A stretch of DNA of 64,000 nucleotides, taken from assembly GCA_026686845.1 (NCBI GenBank), contig JAIVEN010000010.1:23348001-23412000 (forward strand). The letters are read 5' to 3'. Positions within the stretch are counted from its first letter, which is position 1. Every line of letters begins with the position of its first letter. Both the position numbers and the translations under genes were made by a program. The notes beneath the pieces are model-generated. The model was given only the letters and a program-made list of their open reading frames with translations, was not told the origin of the DNA and did no database searches. This DNA is from Adenanthera pavonina. Its lineage: Eukaryota > Streptophyta > Magnoliopsida > Fabales > Fabaceae. Positions 12,371 through 23,300 of the stretch are shown one piece after another.

Positions 12371-12884
12371 TAAACTTAGTTTCAGATGAACTTTGACATA
12401 TTCTCAGACAAATTTTTCAATTTTCATAAGTTGCATTTTATCTAAAATTCAAATTTTCAAAAGCCAAAGTTTGTCTGTCAGAGAAAGCTCTTTTCAGACA
12501 CATATCAAAATTCAAATTTCTCAAGACAAAATTCATCTATCAAAGAAGCTTCTTTTCAGACTTGTTCTATTTTCAATATGAAATTCAAATTTCCAGAGCC
12601 AAAGTTCAAATTTTCAAAATAGCAGATCAGTATAAACCTTTCAAACTTCGTCTGTTAGTTGGTGTTTTTCAATATCCCATGAATTAACATAGAATCAAGG
12701 TTTTAAAATATCTTTTCACCAAATCAAAGTCTTTTACTCAAATCAAAATATTACTAAACATTCTACATCTATTGTTGCATTGATTTTTCTAGAATTTCTT
12801 CACTTGAAACCTTTTGTGCACCTTTGATATTTTTATTCCAAGCTCTTGAAGGTTGGTTTGGAATCATCAAAACACTTGATTCAA
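12371..12884 (-). mobile_element. Fragment of a copia-type LTR with internal repeats
   Basis: The last 90 bp (about 12795-12886) resemble the right end of the copia LTR at 56697-58166. Shared elements are CTTGATATTTT-like and AGCTC words, then GAATCATCAAAAC, and a final TNACA-type end. In minus orientation this is the LTR start. The interior holds about three degenerate units of 70-75 bp (near 12437, 12509 and 12581), each starting AAATTCAAATTT and containing CTTTTCAGAC. The fragment is wedged between the end of LTR copy B and the start of copy C, so these elements are nested. Confidence 0.5.
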
Positions 12885-15263
12885 CATAACACCCCTCATG
12901 ATATCTTTCTTAGCATTATGTACAGGACTGGAGGAAAAATAGGATGGAGGAAGGTTCAAATGGAGTCTGAAAGAGCTCCACGCCATAATAAGAAGCAGAG
13001 CTGCCGCGTCACGAGCATGTCCAGTGGCTCTTTCTGGTTGAAAACTAGTGGAGTCGCAGCGAGATGTCTGATATAGTGGCAAGTATCAGGAATTTTGTTG
13101 AAATCCAGATCATTTCGGACGATTAGAAAGAAAGAAAATAGAGGGAACGTCGAGGAGCTCTGCTAGGGTTTTGAGTTTTCAGCCCTTGGGAATTGTTTTC
13201 AGCCTCTAGAAGCTTGGATTCAAGTTGGTGAGTGTTCTGTACTCCACCCTCTCCATTTTCTTCGGTTGAAATTTGGGGTTTTTTGGCTATATGTCGGGAT
13301 TTCTAGTTGGAGATGAAATTCATTGATTGAAATATATAAAATGGGGTTAAGGAAGTGTGTTTTAGTGTTCTTGTTGCTTGGATGTGAGTTTTGAATGATT
13401 TATGTATGATTTGAGCTTAACCCTAGGTTGTTTTCGGTTAGGGCTCTTGGGAATCTGAAGTATATGTATTTAGGTAGTGTTTGAATGGTCCCTAAGAGCT
13501 TATTAATGCATGAAAGGGGTGTTGGAACCTTGGGTTGGGCCTAAAGTGGTTGGATTATGATATTTGGTTTAATGGCATATTGTGTTAATTAAAGAATCGT
13601 GTTATTGTAAAGGTTATTTGGTTAACTAAGAGGGGTTCAAGCTTGTTGGGTTATTCGAGAAGCTCATGGAATTCACGTGTGTGGTATTGACAAACTTTGG
13701 TAACCGGGTGTTTGTTTGTATTATATTGTTTGTATGATATGATAGTATGTATATTTATGTATATATGCATGTCTCTTTCATACAATGATACTGATGTGTT
13801 TGTGTGTACTGTTTTCTATATATATCATGGTATGCACACAGCTAGATGATGTTTATGATGATGATATTGACATGACATGACATGATGCATACATGATATT
13901 GTAATATGATGATGATAATGATATAATGATACATGAGCATCACTACATGGCATTGTACGATTACGATATATGGTGGATCGGGAGGTGATAACGATATGAT
14001 ATATGATGATATATGTTAGGGAGCATAAGGATGGAATATATATATGTTACGGAGGATAAGAATGGGATCCCTGAAACTAAATCGCCTCCTATGGCCAGGA
14101 GGGAAAAGGCGCACAGTGGATTGCACATTCCCTAAATCGCTACCAATTTGTGGTGGGAAAGGGGAAGGAAAGCCACGGTATGAACATTAGTGTTACCTTT
14201 GGCCGGGTGCACTAATGGGAGGTGAGCTTGGTGATGTTCCGAAATTAGTCTTCACCGACTGCTAGAAGGGAATTACCAATATGAAATGTCCTGTTATGAC
14301 GACAGCCTATGGTTCTAACTGTGTCCAAGGGAGACATGCATACCATTCATTTCACATTGCATTCATGAGTTGTATGAAATAAATGTGTATATATATGTGT
14401 CTGTGTGTGGTTATCCCTAGTTATTGAGACATTGTCTCACACCCCTCTCCTATGAACTAACCTTTCAGGTGATAATTCTGGCACTAGTCCGGAGAAGTCG
14501 CGAGAGTAGCTACGTACATGGAAATAGTCTATGTAGTATTTGTAAAATTAGATATTGTAATTTGTGCCAAGTACGATAGAATGGTTTGTAATGGATGTAT
14601 GACATTGATAAGGATTGTTATGGATGGATGTATGGCTATGTATGTTGTGTGTATGTGTTTTGTATGATGAAAGTTGGAATTGGACTTCATTGGTGTGTTT
14701 TAGGGCCTGTAGCCCGTTTGTCATGTAGGTTCCAATGGGTCAAATCTCAGAGGAGTGGTTCTTTTGAGGTGAAATCTCTTTGGACAAGTTAGTTTGGGGG
14801 TTTTTGGACCTATATGAATGGTCTTTGAGTGACCATTTGCCTTTGGTGGCAATTAGAGGTTGTTAGTAGTGTGTTTTGGTCAATAAGTGGCCAAAATGGT
14901 GTCAAGGGTCTAGAATCTCCATACGAAGTTGGATTGAGGTGAAAGAGGTGTCTATGTATAGATAGGGACTAGATTGACTTGTAGGAGTTGGAATCAAGTT
15001 AATTGGAGGTCGGAGCATAATGTTATGCACATTGAAAGTTCATCCTAATGTATGGAAGTTGCTGATATGGAAAATCAGTAGGGGGCGCCGTGGCTACAGA
15101 GTCCAGGCTACAGCGCCAGTAGAGACAGAAGAGAGTGAAAAACAGGGGAGGTTAGAGCCAAGGCGGTACTATGCTGAAGTTTTGGAGAGTTGTTTTGGGA
15201 TGTCTGGGTTGCTTTTTGAAGTTTTTGGTCAAGTCTGGAGGTGTCAAGAGGTAGGGTGTGACA
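12885..15263 (+). mobile_element. Gypsy-like LTR, family 1 (copy C), solo
   Basis: About 2.38 kb, beginning CATAACACCCCTCATG (a TG-to-CA changed form of TGTAACACCCC) and ending GGTGTGACA. It is collinear with copy B over its length and includes the block 14065-14335 missing from B. The GC-rich region near 12980-13070 has lost most CpGs relative to B. As in B, a leader and TTG/GTGAGT donor-like site occur near 13225. No primer-binding site or coding region is attached. Confidence 0.62.
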
Positions 15264-15378
15264 TAAAGCTGCCACATCTCTCTCCCCTCTCTTTGGTAAA
15301 TCCATTGTTTTGCTCTCTCAACTTTCATCCTCAAAAAATGTCGACTTCATTTCCTTTCCCCATCTCATCTAATCACTA

Positions 15379-15640
15379 CACTACTACAAAAATGGGCTTT
15401 GTAGGCGGTTATTTTTAGCTTTTCTTGACAGTTATGAACCGCCTACTATTTGAGCGCTATAAAAGGAGGCAACTTTTGTTGGCGGTTATAAACCACCTAC
15501 AAAAGTCCCCTTTCGTAGGTGGTTATACAGATTACCGCCTACGAAAGGGGACTTTTGTAGGCGGTTATCTGTATAACCACCTATAAAAATAGACTTTTGT
15601 AGGTGGTTATATAGATAACCGCCTACAAAGGGTATCCAAT
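15379..15640. repeat. Left subterminal palindrome array of the 4.5-kb CACTA
   Basis: GTAGGCGGTTAT and its reverse complement alternate about every 30-40 bp, forming nested inverted repeats joined by CTTTTGTAGG-type spacers. In CACTA elements such subterminal motifs are the usual transposase-binding region; here that role is inferred. Confidence 0.8.
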
Positions 15641-16892
15641 TTAAAAAAATATATATTTTGATACTGGATTAATCCAGTATCAAATATTAACCTACTAAAC
15701 TCATTGACAAAAAAAAAATTATTATATTAAAAAAATCCACAAACCATTATTAACTTTATTAATAAACCAAAAAAATTACACACACTAATCCATAAAAGTA
15801 ATAAATAAAAAAAAAGCCTAGGATACAACTTAAACAAAAAAAAGAAAAAACCTAACATACAATGTAATAGAAACCATAAAAATAAATCATAAGTAGTAGA
15901 CCGCAAGGATTAACCAAACTGAATCCAAAATCTTTGATCTTGTTCATATGTAGATTGTTCCATACACCTAGCATACACCGAAAATAAATGTAGCCCAAAT
16001 TAGTTCATGTCGTTTTGTTATCCAAAAAAATATCAGCTAATGAAGCTTGCAGGTTCCATACACCTAACATAACATGTTTATAAGCTAGCTGCTCATCAAG
16101 GAGCCAATTACCATATTGAAAACTTAATTACCCCAACCAATGTGTGGTCACCCAACAAATATATAGCAGGCAAAATGCCTCTGTTCATGGTAAAAAGAAC
16201 AAAGAAAAGATTCTGATAATGAAATACTTCTTGTTGATAGTACAAGTATTCCAGAAATTTTTAGAAGCAATTCAATCTCGGTGCAGTAGTCCAAGTTTAA
16301 GCAAGTAGAATTTTAGAGTTCATACATTTGGAGTTTCATAATGGTGATAAAGCTTTTATGAAGGAAGGTAGTATTAGTTCTTTTCAGACCTAACAAATAT
16401 CCTAAAAATCTCAAAAAGAAATATATATTCCAAACATGAAAAAAATGAATAAAATCAGATTTAGCACTACCTTATAGCATGATAAAGAGGGCGATACCAT
16501 AACACATAGCCTCCTGGAATGCCTGAAATAAAGTAGATAATAGTGAGAAACCATATTGTCGGACATACAAGGAAAAACGTCCACAATGATTAGGTGAGAC
16601 TATGATATAATCACAGGCCTAAAATCTAATGCTTAAATATAAACTAATGTTACTGTCTTCAAGTGTCCAATGATATTGACCTTTTGAGAACAAAGATTTC
16701 CCACATTTAACAACCATTTCAGCCCTATGCTCTGTATCCATCTTCAACAGATTTTCCTGGTTTTTCATTGAGATGCATTACATGGTTGCCTTCATCTTCT
16801 TCCAAGACTAATGAAAGAATAATAATGACCAAGACACAATTGTTAATCAGAACAACATTTTGGAAAGTATTAAAAGGATCAAAATATATTAC

Positions 16893-16976
16893 CTTATTGT
16901 CAAAGTCTACTGCAGAGATGCCTTGCTTGTTAGAAAACAAAGTTAAACTCTGTAATTCATAAAGCTCCATTTCAAG
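16893..16976 (-). pseudogene. Possible second captured exon, unidentified
   Basis: The minus-strand frame reads ELYELQSLTLFSNKQGISAV and then DFDNK up to an AAG/GTAATA donor. A following patch (about 16820-16735) reads LEEDEGNHVMHLN. The composition is protein-like and the donor is good. I suspect a WD40-type plant gene but cannot name it, and the two patches may come from one source gene different from the SOF1-like fragment. Confidence 0.3.
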
Positions 16977-17782
16977 CGCAGGTGAGACTAGTACACATTT
17001 TGTGACAATAAGATCTGTAACAATAAAAAAAAAATAGGTCAGTTACAAAGTTAGATAATGTCTTTTGGTGTGTTTGAGGTGTGTTTCCTTACATAGTCTC
17101 AAGTTGATATCTTTTGGTCATATTTTAATATCTTTCCCTACATAGTCTTGTACATCTAGAAAAACTCCTAAAGAAAAAAATTGTCAACCAAAAATAGCAA
17201 ATATAAAGATGTAAGCAAAAGAAACACTGACTGACACTATGCTATATTTTAGTATGTTGAGATTGCTATAAATGCATGTATCATGGCATCTGTGATCTGT
17301 CCATTACATTGAATAACATATATCAAACTGGACAAAAGATACATGCAATTAAAGCATAATAATTCAGTTGCTTCACACAAAATTGAAATTGCAAGTGCTA
17401 AAAGCAAAGGGAAATAAATTATTGGACCTAGAGTAAAAGCAAAAGATTGACTTAAACTAAAAACCAACCTACTAAAGTAATCTCTCACTGACAGAAGAAT
17501 ATTAAGCATTACAAGATTTGCCACAATCCACTCTCACGAACTTCATTCTTTAAAGAGTGAATATCATGAGTAGTATTTATGCATTTGTGTCCAATTTTTC
17601 ATAGCTATAGCAATTACCATCTTCATTTGCCTAGATGTCAAAGGAACTTGTTGATCAGAAAACATAACTTACTACAGGTTTGAATTAAAAAGATGAAATT
17701 TTCAACATGTTCTAACAAGAAATAAATTTATCTCAATAGATTCCAAAACTAAGACCCTAAACAATAATAACTCTGAAACCAC

Positions 17783-18216
17783 CTGTAGAACAGCTGATGA
17801 ACTTATAGCAGTGAAGTTTATTTGATCCCTTGGGTTCCAAGATAAAGAATTGGTTTTGGTCTGTCCGATGAAATACGTCAGAATGGTCATGTATAAGGAC
17901 ATTTGAAGAGCACAAAAGGTGCCCAAAACAAAAGATTGAAAAGTAATCATCTAACATAATCTAATCCGTGTTGAAATAAAAATGAAATGCATGCTTTACA
18001 AAAGAATAAAGAACTTGACCAAATAAACACAGTTGCCATTCAAAAAATGTAACACAAGGGTACTTCGACTTATGTAGCAGGTTGCCAAAAACATGAACAT
18101 CAAGGACTACACTCAAGTACTCCAATTCAAACTAAAAATTCATAATCATTACCATCATTATGATTTTCCTACCAGGGGAAGCCATACGCAAATCATATAG
18201 TGTTGTGCTCTGGTCA
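17783..18216 (-). pseudogene. Captured fragment of a SOF1/DCAF13-like WD40 gene
   Basis: Two adjacent exons can be read on the minus strand. Exon x (18216-18153) begins after TTGCAG, translates DQSTTLYDLRMASPG followed by RKIIMM, and ends at ATG/GTAATG. Exon y (17860-17783) begins after GGACAG in the matching phase, translates TKTNSLSWNPRDQINFTA, then diverges and meets a CAG/GTGGTT donor. This strongly resembles consecutive WD-repeat segments of the plant SOF1/DCAF13 family (SDRSITLYDLR, then RKIIM, then TKTNSIAWNP and NFTAANED), a nucleolar 18S rRNA-processing factor and CUL4 adaptor. Introns are retained, so the capture was of genomic DNA. Only about 45 codons remain, so this cannot make a functional protein. 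Confidence 0.72.
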
Positions 18217-19637
18217 CTGCAAGGAAAAAGTAGATAAAGCAACTAGATTAACACACGCACACAAAAAGAAGAAAAATAATCTAGTCATTACTCTTCTAAG
18301 TGCAGTAAACAAGAAGTTTAAAGCAAACACGAATTGAAATTTGAATGAGCAACTTTAATTAAATGCTAAATGAATGAAACCAAAGTACTAATTATATTCC
18401 ACTCAAGAAATGAGAATATTGGAACATTCTATTCTGCAATTTTTTGCCAATATGGTCATTTCACTCTTTCATGACAGGATCAATCCACAAATAGCCCCTG
18501 TGGAAACACCGAAATCACAAGTAGTTGGCAAACAAAAAAAAAGCACAAACTACGGTGTTATTTTTCAAATCACAAGTAGCTTGGCCAGATGGGATTTGAT
18601 TCACTATAAGGGATAGTTGATGATAAAGATTTAAAAAAAAAAAAGACCGAGAATGGGTAGGTTGGATAATTTCACTTACACCAAAGCACCTATGGGATAT
18701 AGATTCACGAATAACACATAACATGACAGGGCATGAATATAGCTTCGATAATACTCCCAATTACACATAAAACACGTCCCATAAATAGATTCATACGGTT
18801 CCACGCAACAGAGCTCTATAGCTTATTCAAAAAATTACAGAGAGAGCTAAATGGAAAAATTAAGAAATTTAATTTAATAATATATCATAAACCAATAGGG
18901 TTTTATCAGCCATTGGCCAATTTCAATTTGACATGATCCAAAGCAGATACACCACCTTAGCTTTCATGAGATTGTTGTATGTTTCTAATTTTATGGGTTT
19001 TTAAGAAGAAAGGGGATGAGGAGGATTGAGGAGCCGTAACCAAAAAATCTTCAATTTAAGTATAGAGTCAAACAAGCCAGTTACGCCTCATCATTCTTTT
19101 CCATGTCCACATCTTTACTTTAATGTTAGGTTTACGAGAACAAGAAAATTGAGGAAACACCAGAAATATAACTAGAACGTAGAATATTTACACAAAATTG
19201 AAAAGGAACAAACGAGGAAAAAAAAATAGACTACAAACTTGAACCCTAACCTGCTAAGAAGATGAAATGATGAAACTGGGAAGAAAATGTGTACCTGCTA
19301 CTGAAAAAAAAGTTAGTGAACAAGGAGGGAGAACACGAAGAGCAGCATGTTGAACCAAGATGGAGGCAATGATGAAGAGCACCCACGGAAGCAATAACAA
19401 CACGAACAAGGGTTTGGAGGCAAACATGTTGAACCAAAAACAAGAACAAGGGTTTGGGGTTTGGAGACGACAATGCGAACTCGGTGAGAGCAAGAATGGA
19501 AGCGACAACGGAAGGAAAGAGCCAATGGAGAGTAACAGAGAGGAAGGGTTTCAGAGACAGGGAAGTGTTTTTGAGTTCATCGATTACAAAGGGTCAGGGT
19601 TTAGGAGAATTTTAGTTTTAAAAAAAATAATAAAGGA

Positions 19638-19919
19638 AAAGTAGGCGGTTATATCAAAAACCGCCTACTTTTTCTTTAAATTTTTGAAGAAAAGTAGGCG
19701 GTTATATCTAAAAACCGCCTACTTTTGTTTTACAATTTTTAATTTATTTTGGGTCTTACTTTTGTAGGTGGTTATTTAAAATAACCGCCTACAAAAATCT
19801 ATCTTTGTACTCGGTTATTTTAAAACCGCCTAAAAATGTTTTCCGCCCCACTTTTATATGCTTTTTTTAAAATAACCGTCTACTTTTGTGCGCCAATGAA
19901 AGTCATTTATGTAGTAGTG
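19638..19919. repeat. Right subterminal palindrome array of the 4.5-kb CACTA
   Basis: AAAGTAGGCGGTTATAT and AACCGCCTACTTT repeat head to head several times, then the element ends in TATGTAGTAGTG. The spacing is less regular than in the left array. Confidence 0.8.
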
Positions 19920-20106
19920 CTAGTAGTGTTTTCCTAACGGGGGAGATTTTGCTTCGAATTTGAGGTTGACATTGAAGAAGCATTCAGTGAAGAAGGAAGA
20001 AAAGAGGAGTCGGCTATTCAAGCTGGTGAGTTTTCAAATTTGATCCATGAAAGCTTCAATTTTCCCCCTCAAGTTAGGAGGCATATTAGAGAATTGGAGA
20101 GGATAT

Positions 20107-20296
20107 TAAGGGTATGTTCGGTAGTTGAAAATTTAGACCAAACTGAACTTCTCAAACTGAATTGAAAAGGAACTCCAAGGGCTAGTTGGGGAAATGGAGA
20201 ACAGACATGAAGGAGTTGCCAAACACTGAAAAAGTTTTCTAACCCCAGTTTGAAACTAAAGTTTGGATTGTCACCACAATCCAAACACACACTAAA
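20107..20296. mobile_element. Possible short MITE, 190 bp
   Basis: The left edge TTAAGGGTATGTTCGG and the right edge (minus strand) TTTTAGTGTGTGTTTGG form imperfect inverted ends of the GTGTTTGG type common in plant hAT- or Harbinger-like MITEs. The interior is non-coding. A target duplication is not clear. Confidence 0.4.
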
Positions 20297-20340
20297 AAAG
20301 AGGAATTAAAAATTACATAACAAAATCATTATTATTTACC

Positions 20341-23300
20341 ATCTTTGGGAGTCGCTCGATACATTTCCTAAAATGCAACTTTTCAAGAAGTCTACTTCTC
20401 AAAAAATTAACTTTTAGAAAGTTTATGCTTTGCATGTTTGTTTAATTTTTAATTTCCCCAGGAAGTGCAAAAATATTTTTAAAACAAATACGTTATATTT
20501 CAGTATTAAAGGCATCAAAACCCTTTTTGAAAGAAAATCAATTAAATATTTAAGGATATTTTTGACATAATATTATAAACTACATGGGAAGAAAATTCCT
20601 CAATTTGTATAATTTATTAGAAAGTTTCATACTTTTCTGGAACCAAGAGTACTTAATGATCTACTTCCCAAGAAGGTCACCTTCCCTCCCCTCCTTACCC
20701 CATATCGAACTTGATCTCGTGCTGCTCAATACAAACTCAACAGAAAATAAATCCGAACCCAACAACTAATCCAATACCCATATCCCTTTCATTTGCACCA
20801 ATATGATATTCTCCCATGAAAGAGACAACATAGCTCATCCAATGTCACTACTTATGATAAGTTAAAAATGGATTATCATAAGTTATTCATATAGATTTCT
20901 AATTGACCCACACATATTTCCAATTGAGACACACAATTTCCCGCTGATCCAACAAAAATGTCATTTCCTTATTGATTTATTTTTATTTTTCCAAATCAAT
21001 ACCTTGGAAGTGGAATCAATTAGGAATTTCACATATTCAAAAAATCTTCATAAAAATATCTTCCTTTCATGGAACCATCTTTGGGGGTCACTTGGTATAT
21101 TTCCCAAAAAGCAACTTTTCAAGAAGTCTACTTCTCAAAAAATTAACTTTTAGAAAGTTTATGCTTTGCATGCTTGTTTAATTTTTAATTTCCCCAGGAA
21201 GTACAAAAGTATTTTTAAAATAAATATGTTATATTTTAGTATTAAAGGTATCAATACCCTTTTTTAAAGAAAATGAATTAAATATTTAAGGATTTTTTCA
21301 CAAAATATTATAAACTATGTGGGAAGAAAAATTCCTCAAGTTGTATAATTTATTGGAAAGTTTCATACTTTTCTGGAACCAAGAGTACTTAATGATCTAC
21401 TTCCCAAGAAGTTCACCTTCCCTCCCCTCCTTACCCCATATCGAACTTGATCTCATGCTGCTCAAAACAAACTCAACAGAAAATAAATCCAAACCCAACA
21501 ACTAATCCAATACCCATATCCCTTTCATTTGCACCAATATGATATTCTCCCATGAAAGAGACAACATAGCTCATCCAATGTCACTACTTATGATAAGTTG
21601 AAAATGGATTATCATAAGTTATTCATATAGGTTTCTAATTGACCCACACATATTTCCAATTGAGACACACAATTTCCCGCTGATCCGACAAAAATGTCAT
21701 TTCCTTATTGATTTATTTTTATTTTTCCAAATCAATACCTTGGAAGTGGAATCTATTAGGAATTTCACATATTCAAAAAATCTTTATAAAAATATCTTCC
21801 TTTCATGGAACCATCTTTGGGGGTCGCTTGGTATATATCCCAAAAAGCAACTTTTCAAGAAGTCTACTTCTCAAAAATTTAACTTTTAGAAAGTTTATGC
21901 TTTGCATGCTTGTTTAATTTTTAATTTCCCCAGGAAGTACAAAAGTATTTTTAAAATAAATATGTTATATTTTAGTATTAAAGGTATCAATACCCTTTTT
22001 TAAAGAAAATGAATCAAATATTTAAGGATTTTGTCACAAAATATTATAAACTATGTGGGAAGAAAAATTCCTCAAGTTGTATAATTTATTGGAAAGTTTC
22101 ATACTTTTCTGGAACCAAGAGTACTTAATGATCTACTTCCCAAGAAGTTCACCTTCCCTCCCCTCCTTACCCCATATCGAACTTGATCTCATGCTGCTCA
22201 AAACAAACTCAACAGAAAATAAATCCAAACCCAACAACTAATCCAATACCCATATCCCTTTCATTTGCACCAATATGATATTCTCCCATGAAAGAGACAA
22301 CATAGCTCATCCAATGTCACTACTTATGATAAGTTGAAAATGGATTATCATAAGTTATTCATATAGGTTTCTAATTGACCCACACATATTTCCAATTGAG
22401 ACACACAATTTCCCGCTGATCCGACAAAAATGTCATTTCCTTATTGATTTATTTTTATTTTTCCAAATCAATACCTTGGAAGTGGAATCTATTAGGAATT
22501 TCACATATTCAAAAAATCTTTATAAAAATATCTTCCTTTCATGGAACCATCTTTGGGGGTCGCTTGGTATATATCCCAAAAAGCAACTTTTCAAGAAGTC
22601 TACTTCTCAAAAATTTAACTTTTAGAAAGTTTATGCTTTGCATGCTTGTTTAATTTTTAATTTCCACAGGAAGTGCAAAAATATTTTTAAAATAAATATG
22701 TTATATTTCAGTATTAAAGGCATCAATACCCTTTTTTAAAGAAAATGAATTAAATATTTAAGGATTTTTTCACAAAATATTATAAACTATGTGGGAAGAA
22801 AAATTCCTCAAGTTGTATAATTTATTGGAAAGTTTCATACTTTTCTGGAACCAAGAGTACTTAATGATCTACTTCCCAAGAAGTTCACCTTCCCTCCCCT
22901 CCTTACCCCATATCGAACTTGATCTCATGCTGCTCAAAACAAACTCAACAGAAAATAAATCCAAACCCAACAACTAATCCAATACCCATATCCCTTTCAT
23001 TTGCACCAATATGATATTCTCCCATGAAAGAGACAACATAGCTCATCCAATGTCACTACTTATGATAAGTTGAAAATGGATTATCATAAGTTATTCATCT
23101 AGGTTTCTAATTGACCCACACATATTTCCAATTGAGACACACAATTTCCCGCTGATCCGACAAAAATGTCATTTCCTTATTGATTTATTTTTATTTTTCC
23201 AAATCAATACCTTGGAAGTGGAATCTATTAGGAATTTCACATATTCAAAAAATCTTTATAAAAATATCTTCCTTTCATGGAACCATCTTTGGGGGTCGCT

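Larger units (their letters stand above)
15379..19919 (-). mobile_element. Non-autonomous CACTA transposon, 4,541 bp, TSD CTA
   Basis: The left end is CACTACTACAAAAATGGGC. The right end, read inward, is CACTACTACATAAATGAC. The element is flanked by the 3-bp duplication CTA (15376-15378 and 19920-19922). Both ends carry palindromic arrays built on GGCGGTTAT/ATAACCGCC. I find no TNP2 transposase, so it depends on one elsewhere. A leader-like region near 19240-19600 (minus strand) is comparable in position to the leader exon of the 10-kb elements and suggests minus orientation. The interior carries gene-derived exons (17783-18216). Intervening sequence at 15640-16890 and 18220-19240 is AT-rich and not recognised. 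Confidence 0.85.

Noticed and set aside
15020..15418. Plus-strand frame of 132 codons spanning the end of LTR copy C and the start of the 4.5-kb CACTA element.
   Set aside because: It crosses two unrelated element boundaries and has no domain or splice support.
19360..19644. Plus-strand frame of 94 codons in the 4.5-kb CACTA element.
   Set aside because: It overlaps the leader-like region and runs into the subterminal palindromes. It has a repeated, low-complexity start and no motif.
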